A stretch of DNA of 64,000 bases, from assembly GCA_004194705.1 (NCBI GenBank), contig SADC01000292.1, forward strand, positions 40,920 to 104,919, read 5' to 3'. The translations under genes were made by a program, and so were the position numbers. The DNA is from Ditylenchus dipsaci. Its lineage: Eukaryota; Nematoda; Chromadorea; Rhabditida; Anguinidae. Under the pieces are notes generated by a model that ran no database searches, had not been told where the DNA came from, and saw only the letters and a program-made list of their open reading frames with translations. Below, in pieces: positions 47,401 to 54,399 of the stretch (position 1 is its first letter; every line of letters starts with the position of its first letter).

Positions 47401-50400
47401 GCTGAAAATGCTGTTGCAGTTGTTGCCCACAGATGAGGAGGTGAGTAATTGAGCGTACTTGTTAAATTTTAATACGGTTAAGCAAAACACATTGAACCAC
47501 TACACCGGAGACTCTAATGCTTTGGGACAAGCGGAGAAATTTTTGTTGCAGCTGATCAAAATAGCTGACTTCAAATTAAGGATAGAGGCCATGACATTTA
47601 GGGAGGTTAGCTTTCAATATTTTCAAAGTGTGACTAGGGCTGGGCTTTGCAAATGATATTTGAATCTTGTTAAAAGGTTGAAAAAATACTCGGAGCCATT
47701 GCGAGCAATTCAATAGCAATTGATTGTCACATAAACCGCTTTAGCGAATGGTGATTAACTGAAGCAATTATCTGCAGCGAATCCCATCCTATGCACCAGG
47801 GGTGGGTCGAAATTTCGATTTTCATTACCTTTTCCTTTTGACTTATGATTTTCGCAAAAAATTGGCCAAAAATAAAAATTTTCAAAAGATTTTTTTTAAT
47901 TTTTTTGAATTTTGGTATTTTTCGGGCTCTAGGTAATTCGCCCACAGTAAATTCGCCCACGGTAAATTCGCCCACAGGTAAATTCGCCCACAGGTAAATT
48001 CGCCCACAGGTAAATTCGCCACAAAATTTGTCCCGACACGAAATTTTTTGTTACTGCTTAGTCCACACTTTTGAAATTCATGCATTTTGAAAAATTTTGC
48101 GGGAATTTAAATTTTTTAGAATCAACCAAACAAGTGGTCGTCCACTCGGTGCAATTTTACGTTTTTCATGTTCCAAAATCTGTTTTCTGGACCAACTCGG
48201 ACATGCTGAAGATGGTTTGACAGTGGCGAAATGCCGTTTTCTCGGGTATTTACGAGTTTTGTGCAATAATTGATTTCCTTAAAATCAATTATTTTCCAAT
48301 ACTCAAAAAAAATACCAGAGAAAACTAATTTTACTATTATCAAACCGCCTTCTGCATGTCCGAGTTAGTTCAGAAAACATGTTTGGAACATGAAAAATGT
48401 AATTTTTTTTTGATCGAAGTGGACGACCACGACCTTGGTTAGTTGGTAGATGAGTTACCCAGTAAACCTTAAGTTGTATTATAGAAAGATTTAAAAACCT
48501 ACAGGAAGCCTAGTTTTGGAGTAGTTCGTATCCCGTAGGGTATCCAGGTGCATGGAGGTGGTAGAAACAGGAAAGTGGTTCTCAGGTGGTAGTACCAAGA
48601 AGTGGTATCCAGGTGGTTATACAGTCGACGCTCGATATAACGACTCCCCATATAACGTCCGCTCGATATAACGTCCCAAAAAAATCACGAATTTGGTCAG
48701 CTTTGACTAAAATTAGTCAAATGAACGCTCGATATAACGTCCGTTTGATATAACGTCCCATTTTGGCCGGTCCCTTGAGGGACGTTATATCGAGCGTCGA
48801 CTGTACCAAGTTATTGACGAGCTATCGGTACTTAGGTGGAAGTGGTTAGAAAGTGGTACTCGGTAGTAGAGGAATACAGTTTCTAGGCAGTGGTATCTTA
48901 GTCATAGTACTCAGTTGGCAGTACCGAAGTTGTAATTTACACCATTGAAACCAAGTGGTCGTCCACTTGGTGCGAATTTTTCTTTTACGTTTTTCACATT
49001 CTAAAACCTGTTTTCTGGACTAACTCAGACATGCTGAATAGGGTTGGCCTCCTCTAAAACGCATGAATTTCAAAAGTGTGGACCGAGCAGTAACAAAACA
49101 TTTCGTATCGGGACAACTTTTGTGGGCGAATTTACCTGTGGCGAATTTACCTGTGGGCGAATTCACCTGTGGGCGAATTACCGTGGGCGAATTTACTGTG
49201 GGCGAATTTACTGTGGGCGAATTTACTGTGGGCGAATTTACCGTTTCCCATTTTTCGGGGAGGAGAAAATTGGGCCAATTCGAATTTGGCCAATGCAAAC
49301 TGAGCCATTTCAAAATGGGCCAAATTCTAATTGGGCCAATTTCGAATTGGGCCCATGCGAACTGGGCCACGATTTTGAGTGAAATATCAATGAAAAAGGT
49401 GTCCACAAGTTAGCCGAGTTTGAAATACCCCAATCCTCTCCTCCCCACTTTTTCTCTCTCGATTTACGATTTTGATTTTGAAAATCTCGGAGTTTCGACT
49501 TCGATTTTGGTTTTCGATTTTTTAGTTTCGACGAATCCTGCTAGACACATTTAACTGTGGCGATTGTCGACCAAGTCTCGTGATTGGCTTAGCAAATGGC
49601 TATCAGCTGCTACTGACAGTGGTGACTGGGGTCTTTTTTTGACTTTTGTTTCACTAGTCGACGTGATTTCATCGGAACTGGTCCTTTACACAAAAAATAC
49701 AATCATCATTTTTCACTATAGATCAAACGTCATTAATTTTCGCAAACCCAGTCTTTTTCCAATTGCAGGAATTTGATGCGCTGATGACAGACATTGAACC
49801 CGATTTGGATACTCTGATTCAAGCTTGTAAAGGTTCGTTTCTTTTGCCGCCTGCAAAAATAAATTCACAATAATTATTAGAAGTGAAGTCGAGTTCATGT
49901 CTTCAAAGGATTCTATTTGGTAAGTTTACCATCTTTGTTATTTTTAATCCAAACATTTTCATTTACAGTCCTTCTCCACATGGGCAACTATTTGAATCAT
50001 GGCGCTGTTCTAGGAACGCTGTTGGGTAAACATTTCCTCATATTAAATTTTGAAACTTCTTTAATTTCAAGATTTTAAGTAGGGTTGGATTCGGTCGGTT
50101 AACCGAAAATCGGGTTTCTTGGTCAATTAAGCGAAACCGAAAAACAGACCGAACAAATGCGGGAAAACCGAAAACCAGAGCGAAATACCGGTTTATTTAA
50201 GTCAAAATTAACTGAAAAATAAGGCACACGTTGGTTAACCGACCGAAAATTTTTGAAAAAACCGTAACCGAAAACCGGGTTTGAAAAAAACCGTTTTTTT
50301 AACCGACCGATCTCAAAAAAAACCGACCGAATCCAACCTTAATTTTAAGTTTCAAACTCAACTCTCTCTGGAAAATAAATGATGTGAGAGCCACCAAAGG

Positions 50401-53400
50401 GAATGGACGCACTCTACTCCATTTTGTTGCACAGCAAGTCAACAATTGTTGGGAGGAGTTGGAGAAGGAGCTGGCACATATCCAAGATGCTGCCAAGTAA
50501 TTTCTTTTTAGAAACATTAACAACCTATGAACAAAAACATTTTCAGACTCTCCTTTGAGACCCTTCAGAGCGATTTAAATGGTCTCCAGCAGAGGATACA
50601 GAATCTTGAAAAAAGTTCCAGCAAAATCACTGTCAAGACGCTTTTTTCCAGCAATTCGACTCTTTCTCCAGGGTATTTAACTAATTAATGATGTGAAAAA
50701 CAGTAATAGTCTTTTTTTATTCAGAGCTCCAAGTCCCGCTTGAGCACAGCCACTAGCCTGCTAAAACAGATCGAAGAGCAGCGGCGAGAGTTAGCCATAT
50801 ATTTCTGTGAAAATGAGAAGACTTTTTCCATGGAAGAGTGTTTCAAGATATTCCACGCATTTGTCAACCGTTTTAAAGTTGCTTCTCATGTAAGTGGGCA
50901 TCTTCCAATTCCAAAACTTTTTAAAATTACACGTAACCACTGGGTTTTTTGCAAGTTTTGAGACCTTTTCAGTATCTTTATTTTGATCAAAATAATGTCA
51001 AATTTATGAAAAACCCGACAATCTTAAAAAGGTGAGACAGAAATATTACAAGAATATGTAAAACTAAAAATTACTGATCTGATCACGAGGCGCTCCCCAC
51101 CCCTGAATGGTCCTAATTGCATATTTTACAGAAAATAACCAGAGAGCGAATTTGCTGCTCGCAAAAGCGAAGAAGTCAAGCAGCAAGCCACCGAAAATCA
51201 TCAAACCCAATCAAGGAAGACTCCTTGAGCAAACTTTGCTCAGCTCCGACCCTTATACTCCTACATCCAAGAGGCCAAGGCTAGTTAATTTTATAAAATT
51301 AAAGTTCTGAAGTTTAGGGTATCGAGTAGAGTACCCTTTCTAACATACAGGGAGCGTCAAAATTACGCTGCCACCTCTAAAAAATTTGGTTATGTAGTTC
51401 TTGCCTGATTGATTTCTGTAACTAGCATTGTGATATTTTTGAGGTCTCTTTTATATTTTTCACTACTCTTGCACAGCATCCTAAGTGAAGTTGGAGATTC
51501 CGAGGGATACAGCCCAAAATTCGTAAATCGACTGGGCAAAGGGCTGTATACTCAAAACCATTTGGGTGGTATAATTTTGACAAACCCTGTAATTAGACTC
51601 GAAAACAGTAAAATTTCGAGATTCGAGTCGGGATACTCAATTCAAATTTTGGGTGATTGAGAACCCTATAACGTGTCCTTGGAAAATTTTCAAAATAAAT
51701 TTGCAGACACTCTATTAGCATTCCTCAGCAATCACTTCTGCAACCAGCACCAATCTCTCCTCGACGCTCCATAGTTGTGTTGGATTCAGGACAGGGACAG
51801 GCAGTTGGGCATTGGTACAGCCAGAAGAAGGAGTGCCCATTCAGTTACTAGACCCAGCAGTGCTGGCTTGCCAGCTGGCGACAATGCGCCTTCTCTATTC
51901 AAATCATCTATCAAGGAGGAGATTGAAAGTGAGAAAAGCAGCCAGCCCAACAACCATCTGGAGTCTTTCATGGACAAGGCGCTGGAGTCCACTCAAATTA
52001 CGGTGAGTAAATTTGTTGGGATTTTAAATAGTGAACTTGCGCCTTCATTTTAGAAGTTATCCATTAAATTAGTGAACCAAATTAACTGAACAGCTGTAGA
52101 GAATAAATAAAGAAAATTATGTTCCAATTACTTCCTTTTACTTCCGATTAATTCCATGTTCCGATTACAGAAACGTACAGTATGACAAGAAGCTCCTTAC
52201 TAGCATTTTCAAAATTTTGAAAAATGCTAGTGAAAACCAAGTCAAAATGACAGTTAAATCACTAGCATTTTCAAAGTTTTAAAAATGCTAGTGACACTAT
52301 CTAGCATTTTATAATCGCGAAAAAATACGATGGCCATCCTATTCGATATGGCTCAAATTGTTTTGCCCCGTCAAATTACTTATTTATCCCGTCAAATCTT
52401 TGAACTTAATTGTTTTCTTATAAATATTTTCATGTTTTTTCGATTTATACACCAAATTGTAGCCCTGAATCTTAGCTTCTCTAACTAGTTATTAACTGAA
52501 TTCATAAATTCAAAAAATGCAGAATAAGGTCTTTGATAAAGCAAATTGTTCAAAAAATAGGGTTATACAAAGACCTTTTTCTGTAACTTTTCAAAATTTC
52601 ATCAAGTCAATTGATGGCTTGTTAGAAAGCTGAGATCCAGGGCTACATGCTGGTAAAAATTCGATAAAAAAATTTAACAAAATCTTTTTAAAAAAATATT
52701 AAAAAGAACAAATTTTTTGATTTGACGGGGTAAATCAGTAATTTGACGGGTGAAATTAGTTACAGCCATTCGATATCATACCTGGCAGAAAAATCCTAAA
52801 CCTAAGCCATTCGATCTACACCGTTTTTGAGTTTTATAATTTTTTTAAAAACATTTTTTTTCAAAAAAATCTGACGAGGTGGCCATAGCCTCCTCAGCAA
52901 TAAGCATCTTTTAGGGTTTTCAGTCAACCGAAATTTTCAGTCTGGTTAACCGAACCGAAGATAAAATATATCATTGTAAAAGATCAAAAGAGGTCAACCG
53001 AACTGACAGCTCAAATATTTTAAAAATCGAGTTTTTTTAAATTCAAATCCGTGACAAAATTTTAGCTGCTTAGGTCATTAGAAAAATAGTTTACACGTAA
53101 ATTTGAATTTATTTTCAGCGCTTCCCTGTGCGTCCAACCGAGCCTATCACCACCAGCTCTACAGCGACAATAAAACCTGCAAAGTGCCCGAGAAAAAGCA
53201 CCAAGAATCCAAAGTTCCTGCCAAAGAGCTTAAAGATGCTGCTAAACTATGCAAAAAGACTTCAATTCTCAGCATTCCATTTCCCCAGAAGACCTGCCAA
53301 AGACCACATCAGTTCGACCAAATCCAGCACTGAGCCTTGCAGGACCCATCCAATACTCAGAAAAACTCCTCATCCCCTTCCAGTATGCAAAAAGGTTATG

Positions 53401-54083
53401 GAGAGACTGTTTCCAGACTAGGAGTGACCCGCAAGAAACAGCATGCTCCAAGGTATTCGCACAGCCCACAACTCTTCTGGAGTGGTGGTACCCTCCATCG
53501 CAGAGAAGACCACCTCCAATCCAGTGGTCCAACTCAAACCATCTCAGTTGAAAGCAGCTCAGAGAGGGTCACCTACCACAGCCACTTGTCCAGTCACACC
53601 GGCATTGTGGAAATGCATGCCTAAAAATAGTTCACTACCTCTCCATTGGGCACAAAGGGGTGGTCTTCCCGTCCACAGTCAGGAAAAGTTCTTCCCTAAG
53701 TGGCTCAAGGAATAATTCAGTCGAGTCGGCCACTGAAAATCCTAATAAATTGGTGAAGAAAGTGAGTGGTAATGTGGCCCCACTGCTGAGAGTAGCCACC
53801 AGAAATAGCCAGATTAAAGCAAGCAGGAACAGATGGAGTCCTTCAGCGAATCCAGCAAAAACAAAATACTAGTGCCACTGCTACCAGAGTTGCTATGAAT
53901 TCTCCAAGTCCGAGTAGGACCAAGGTGGTGGCAGAAGCGAGGAAAAGCGCTCCACTGACTGCTAGTGAAAAGCGCCAGGTGATGATGACTCCAAGCAGTT
54001 CAGTGAGCACAAGCAGTCGACCAGCATTGATCAAAACAGGCTCCACGTCCAGTGAACAGAATAAGCCTAAGAGATGGATGTAG
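29126..54083 (+). CDS. INF2-type formin, whole gene span (multi-exon)
   Basis: Formins nucleate and elongate unbranched actin filaments; the INF2 group also severs them and acts at the ER and mitochondria. The order of domains along the plus strand fits this group: armadillo-like DID (29126-32476), linker and dimerisation region (40263-41150), short FH1 with two poly-proline runs, FH2 (from about 41400 to 50889) and a charged Ser/Pro tail (to the TAG at 54083). The group call rests on the FH2 block ISGKRNLSVNIFLKMYKDVD and on the DID block with YGLSPVVDEL. Introns range from tens of bases to 7.8 kb; the large ones are full of transposons and hold two other genes. Several exon joins need single-base frame shifts, so this is either a poorly called or a decaying copy. 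FHDC1 and delphilin are less likely alternatives. Confidence 0.75.
29458..30042. mobile_element. TA-flanked pogo/Tigger-like MITE, 'CTCGATATAACGCCACC' type
   Basis: The ends CAGTCAAACCTCGATATAAC and GGCGTTATATCGAGATTTGACTG (inverted) are flanked by TA. The subterminal AAGTTCGTTCCCGCCTAGG recurs inverted. A head-to-head inner copy lies at 29642-29700. A smaller hAT MITE is inserted at 29797-29952. Confidence 0.85.
29797..29952. mobile_element. 156-bp hAT MITE with GGGAATATTCCC arrays; 8-bp TSD GAAAAAAA
   Basis: The ends TAGAGTTGTA and TACAACCCTA are inverted, with the exact flanks GAAAAAAA at 29789-29796 and 29953-29960. The inside is almost wholly made of GGGAATATTCCCGG units, each a palindrome. 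It is inserted in the older TA-flanked MITE. The A-rich duplication is less decisive than the other hAT duplications. Confidence 0.75.
30051..30297. mobile_element. TACCGTATTT MITE, copy 1
   Basis: This 247-bp element has CCGTATTTACTCTAATAAA ends inverted at the right and TA on both sides. The inside has the shared phrase (in inverted sense) TCGAGATTTTTGGGTGCTCAA. Further copies are at 30981, 39163, 39687 and 45600, with end fragments at 6.55 and 9.2 kb. Confidence 0.85.
30981..31226. mobile_element. TACCGTATTT MITE, copy 2 (diverged ends)
   Basis: The ends CCGTGTTTTCTGTAGTAAG and TTAATAGAGAAAATACGG are inverted, with TA on each side. The internal TTTCGATTTTGAGATTTTCGG segment matches the family. 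Confidence 0.8.
31253..31698 (+). repeat. Direct duplication of about 190 bp
   Basis: GGATTTCGGGTAGTAGACCG begins both copies (31259 and 31513). They stay nearly identical through CACTCAGGTGATAGTATTTG and end in TTTGGACGAATTG. Differences are few, so the duplication is recent or has been homogenised. Confidence 0.85.
31840..32045. repeat. Fold-back repeat with AGGTAGCCCTGC ends
   Basis: AGGTAGCCCTGCATTCGAG faces its diverged complement (GGAATCGCAGGGCTACCT). The arms continue with TTTTTACC and ATATCTTTG / CAAAGATTT. Confidence 0.6.
32674..33522. mobile_element. pogo/Tigger-like MITE with nested 380-bp palindrome
   Basis: The left end GACCCCGATATAGCGACC and the right end GTGTCGTTATATTGGGACTC are inverted. 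Within it, 32950-33330 is a near-perfect palindrome: TCTCGTGACT/AGTCACGAGA at the centre, GATCAGCAGAATCTAGC and CTCGCGGGAGTCTGG-type sequence in the arms. The outer ends are worn and TA flanks are uncertain. Confidence 0.65.
33530..33985. other. Formin intron, low-repeat sequence
   Basis: The sequence looks single-copy in this window. Short open frames are present on both strands but none shows a domain or splice pattern. Confidence 0.3.
35004..38473 (+). mobile_element. Full-length but decayed hAT transposon with GTGTGAG arrays
   Basis: CAGTGTTTTCAAAACTCACA at the left and a CACTG end at the right bound the element. Dense TCACACTCACAG/GTGTGAGTGTGA arrays lie at 35020-35330 and 38160-38470. 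All coding blocks of a hAT transposase lie between them in order on the plus strand. The flanks GACCAGAG and GAGAACCA do not match, so the exact ends or the duplication have changed. Confidence 0.75.
35440..37805 (+). pseudogene. hAT transposase gene with BED finger, RNase-H-like core and hATC domain
   Basis: hAT transposases cut and paste DNA with an RNase-H-like catalytic core. The blocks in order are: BED finger (35478-35745; VWDNFSKMVEADGEIKWKCT, ECG, then SRHWESKHRDKQQA); the first catalytic segment CSLTCDVWSDKSLNNSYLG (near 36048-36105); FKVVTDGGSNMVKGFRDII (near 36308-36364) with the second Asp; IGCFAHALQLVIM (near 36590-36630); SSNTRWASQIV; and the C-terminal dimerisation block AIAILALEVLTIPATSAPIE followed by RIFSQ (37688-37765). 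Introns or frame changes separate most blocks, and the frame after RIFSQ is broken. The gene is recognisable but probably inactive, unless the single-base shifts are sequence errors. Confidence 0.75.
38900..39160. other. Formin intron, no feature seen
   Basis: This is AT-rich sequence between repeats. A decayed TTGCCTATCCTCTGCCTAAG segment near 39055 resembles the TTAGGC-related segments elsewhere. Confidence 0.3.
39163..39411. mobile_element. TACCGTATTT MITE, copy 3 (GCGCGCCGGCGCGC type)
   Basis: This 249-bp element has the ends CCGTATTTCCTCTAATAAGC, inverted at the right, and TA flanks. GCGCGCCGGCGCGC next to the left end is a 14-bp palindrome. The internal TTTCGAGATTTTTGGGTGCTC is shared with the family. 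Confidence 0.9.
39687..39911. mobile_element. TACCGTATTT MITE, copy 4
   Basis: The ends CCGCATTTTCTCTATTAAA and TTATTAGAGAAAATACGG have TA flanks. The internal TCGATTTCGAGATTCTTTGG is shared with the family. Confidence 0.85.
40263..40522 (+). CDS. Formin exon after the DID (helical linker)
   Basis: After a TTTCAG acceptor the exon continues the previous one in phase: R EKFEWDCELEKWISEWM, then Ser/Thr/Ala-rich sequence. A one-base shift near 40390 leads into DADSGTFSGEEDEQAITIAS and QLSEVTTHWR before a GTTAGT donor. An acidic stretch at this place fits the linker between DID and dimerisation domain in INF2-like formins. Confidence 0.6.
40975..41487 (+). CDS. Formin exon: dimerisation region, FH1 and start of FH2
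   Basis: After a TTTGCAG acceptor: NDALNQLIACLHSTTYKPIL and DLLKEIGKQKLVSQSEAI, helical as in the dimerisation domain. Then comes an Asn/Ser run, then the FH1 proline runs APPPPPPSI and VVGPPPPING, which bind profilin-actin. The FH2 N-terminus follows with KKMRHLQWFELINSKIL. The usual Trp of the FH2 lasso is present (LQWFEL). Two short proline runs make this a very small FH1. The donor is unclear; the frame closes at a TGA at 41497-41499. Confidence 0.75.
42605..42835. mobile_element. piggyBac-like palindromic MITE flanked by TTAA
   Basis: TTAA at 42601-42604 and 42836-42839 flank inverted ends AGGGCCTGACCTCTTCCTAC. The arms match along nearly their whole length (GGTTTCTAACAAAACTAAGC facing its complement). 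TTAA duplications are the mark of piggyBac elements. Confidence 0.75.
42970..43054. mobile_element. 85-bp MITE with CATAGTTG ends
   Basis: The ends CATAGTTGCACGGGCGCCGG and GCCGGCGCCATCGCCCGTAC...CAACTATG are inverted. The flanks TTCAGGTG and CTCAGGTG agree at seven of eight positions, in line with a hAT-type insertion. Confidence 0.6.
43392..43890 (-). CDS. Unrecognised small gene nested in the formin intron
   Basis: From the ATG at 43890 the minus strand reads MTDQSSLHSSPTDSSNQLDN and SPVFFPAANEIPVVVRE. With three one-base shifts it then reads NNVLRHPFNLIPSTNTAMG, RIPRRSNPFLSRIRHEETVP and YGFQPLNQGDSVNVLAM. After a 34-bp intron (43536-43503, GTATGT...CAG) comes the end: KYPPPPDAEDEVRIFLDGLF, FPVFRDPNRPRRF, TAG. 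The product would have about 165 residues, no signal peptide and no membrane segment. The codon-like pattern persists across the shifts, so this was a real gene, but I do not recognise the family. It may be a pseudogene or contain base-calling errors. Confidence 0.55.
44371..44381 (+). promoter_or_regulatory. Probable trans-splice acceptor of the histidine-phosphatase gene
   Basis: TATATTTTCAG runs directly into ATG. As with TXNDC9, this fits spliced-leader addition. A 5'UTR intron is the alternative. Confidence 0.5.
44382..45346 (+). CDS. Histidine-phosphatase family protein (UBASH3/phosphoglycerate-mutase-like), nested in the formin intron
   Basis: The fold is that of the branch-2 histidine-phosphatase superfamily, which transfers phosphate through a catalytic His. 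Exon 1 gives MSSKKRRQVYAIRHAER with the RHAE signature. Exon 2 gives YNSIFTKDNTPLSERGLLQA. Exon 3 gives DYVFSSPYCRAVQT, with the second conserved Arg. Exon 4 gives ASAILKGDK and IEPGFLEVFTNW. Exon 5 (to 45041) covers SEAITGFESVEDTERRFPGL and KKRVFDTMSKILKMCKEG. Exon 6 gives NILIIGHKSSLAAVH with the second catalytic His. Approximate exon bounds: 44382-44431, 44478-44581, 44629-44689, 44735-44815, 44855-45041, 45092-45346. One-base shifts are needed near 44500 (a T run), 44770 and 45195. The substrate cannot be told. Confidence 0.7.
45342..45347 (+). terminator. AATAAA poly(A) signal, histidine-phosphatase gene
   Basis: AATAAA overlaps the last TAA of the reading frame. Such a tight 3' end is plausible for a compact nested gene, but a further downstream exon cannot be excluded. 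Confidence 0.4.
45600..45847. mobile_element. TACCGTATTT MITE, copy 5 (GGCGGCATGCCGG type)
   Basis: This 248-bp element has CCGTATTTCCTGTAATAAGG ends inverted at the right and TA flanks. The internal ATCGGTAGAGCTCGTGGGAG is the same as in copy 3. Confidence 0.9.
46110..46490. repeat. ACCAAATGTGCC direct repeats around a CCAAGGCA fold-back
   Basis: TTTACCAAATGTGCC-like units repeat at 46165-46260 and 46450-46480. Between them AGGGGGACCAAGGCA faces its complement (46322-46375), inside AGCACCCCAAAAATCAATAG-type arms. Confidence 0.6.
46618..50889 (+). CDS. Formin FH2 exons
   Basis: Exons in order: 46618-46742 (LNNNIWQRMSHMNVMLL), 47152-47440 (KERLDFSELDHNFCN; after one shift ISGKRNLSVNIFLKMYKDVD and LERLKMLLQLLPTDEE), about 47483-47605 (FLLQLIKIADFKLRIEAMTF), 47677-about 47750 (VEKILGAIASNSIAID), 49769-49832 (EFDALMTDIEPDLDTLIQAC), 49881-49919 (VKSSSCLQRILF), 49969-50025 (HMGNYLNHGAVLGTLL), 50350-about 50495 (FKLNSLWKINDVRATKGNGR, TLLHFVAQQ), 50547-50672 (LSFETLQSDLNGLQQRIQNL) and 50725-50889 (LLKQIEEQRRELAIYFCENE). 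The GNYLN and KGNGRTLLHF blocks are FH2 hallmarks. The actin-binding Ile (MRHLQW context) lies in the upstream exon; a Lys in the IFLKMYKD block is conserved. Joins near 47270, 50350 and 50725 are out of phase by one base. Confidence 0.8.
48130..48437. repeat. Palindromic MITE, 'AAGTGGTCGTCCACTTGG' family, copy 3
   Basis: The arms carry AAGTGGTCGTCCACTCGG and CGAAGTGGACGACCACGACC, and TGCTGAAGATGGTTTGACAG facing its diverged complement. The centre (TTGATTTCCTTAAAATCAAT) lies near 48280. A partial copy (left part only) is at 48951-49045. Confidence 0.75.
48622..48803. mobile_element. 182-bp TA-flanked pogo/Tigger-like MITE
   Basis: The ends CAGTCGACGCTCGATATAAC and TATATCGAGCGTCGACTG are perfectly inverted and flanked by TA. 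CGATATAACGTCC recurs inside several times. The perfect ends suggest a young insertion. Confidence 0.9.
50080..50341. mobile_element. hAT MITE on a formin 3' splice site; 8-bp TSD ATTTTAAG
   Basis: The ends TAGGGTTGGATTCGGTCGG and CCGACCGAATCCAACCTTA are inverted, with the exact flanks ATTTTAAG at 50072-50079 and 50342-50349. Inside are AACCGAAAAC/CCGACCGA units, most inverted between the halves. The right-hand duplication supplies the AG that precedes the next formin exon (FKLNSLWK). Confidence 0.9.
51132..54083 (+). CDS. Formin C-terminal tail exons
   Basis: 51132-about 51283 follows a TTTTACAG acceptor and gives ENNQRANLLLAKAKKSSSKP, as after the FH2 domain of INF2-like formins. 51707-52002 is Ser/Gln/Pro-rich (PAPISPRRSIVV, then SSIKEEIESEKSSQPNNHLE) with a GTGAGT donor. 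53119-54083 is a Ser/Thr/Pro/Lys-rich stretch whose open reading moves between frames about every 100-150 bp. It ends MMTPSSSVSTSSRPALIKTG ... NKPKRWM and TAG. I see no clear WH2 or DAD motif. Because the region is low-complexity, the shifts are hard to place. Confidence is high for the first exon and lower for the rest. Confidence 0.6.
51343..51591. repeat. TACAGGG-ended inverted-repeat MITE in a formin intron
   Basis: TACAGGGAGCGTCAAAATTA at the left faces TAATTTTGACAAACCCTGTA at the right. It shares the TACAGGG...TCAA end type with the 6358 and 63663 elements. Confidence 0.7.
52195..52312. repeat. Tandem small palindromes CACTAGCATTTTCAAA
   Basis: Three facing copies of CTAGCATTTT(C)AAA...TTTGAAAAATGCTAG lie within about 120 bp. 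No end or duplication is recognisable. Confidence 0.6.
52350..52767. mobile_element. Mutator-like MITE; 9-bp TSD ATTCGATAT
   Basis: The ends GGCTCAAATTGTTTTGCCCC and TTAGTTACAGCC are inverted over the outer bases and inside (CCGTCAAATTACT facing AGTAATTTGACGG). The exact 9-bp duplication ATTCGATAT lies at 52341-52349 and 52768-52776; nine bases fit Mutator-like elements. The inner arms carry TGTAGCCCTGAATCTTAGCT and its complement. It lies in a formin intron. Confidence 0.8.
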
Positions 54084-54097
54084 TAGTAGCAAAGAAG

Positions 54098-54103
54098 AAT
54101 AAA
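54098..54103 (+). terminator. AATAAA poly(A) signal of the formin gene
   Basis: AATAAA lies 15 bp after the TAG of the last formin exon and is followed by GT-rich sequence (TTGTGATTAG, AGTGTTTGTGTG), the usual context of a cleavage site. Confidence 0.6.
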
Positions 54104-54259
54104 TTGTGATTAGATAGTGTTTGTGTGCTCGTGCAAGAATTATGTTTTCAGAAAATACTCATTGCCATATATATGTGCTGATAATTCTATTCAATCATAA
54201 ACAAAGTGTGAATTTTTTGACTGTAAAACTGCATGAGTTTAAGCCTGAACTTTGGCTTA

Positions 54260-54345
54260 AATCTAGGGTTATAGTCCAACCTCGCTATAGTGGCACCCCA
54301 AAAGTTCGTACCCGCCTAGGGTCTGACGCTTTTTCTAACCCAATT
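54260..54345. repeat. Left end of a pogo/Tigger-like MITE (fragment)
   Basis: AGTCCAACCTCGCTATAGTG with AAAGTTCGTACCCGCC and AGGGTCTGACGCTTTTT matches the subterminal order of the 29458 element. No right end was found. Confidence 0.55.
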
Positions 54346-54399
54346 TATAAAGTCTTTTATTAATTCTGTTTTCACTTATTTAAAAATAGTGTTTAAACG

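Larger units (their letters stand above)
47797..49540. mobile_element. hAT-like element with AATTCGCCCACAGGTA arrays inside the formin gene
   Basis: The left end CAGGGGTGGGTCGAAATTTC and the right end GTTTCGACGAATCCTG are roughly inverted. The flanks CTATGCAC and CTAGACAC agree at six of eight positions. Inverted arrays of TAAATTCGCCCACAGG lie at 47930-48020 and 49115-49240. Next to them ATTTCAAAAGTGTGGACC is inverted too. Nested inside: a palindromic MITE (48130-48437), a TA-flanked MITE (48622-48803) and half a palindromic MITE (48951-49045). Confidence 0.6.

Noticed and set aside
49044..49413. Frames of 112-128 residues with 'VGEFT' repeats
   Set aside because: They translate the AATTCGCCCACAGG array of the inserted element.
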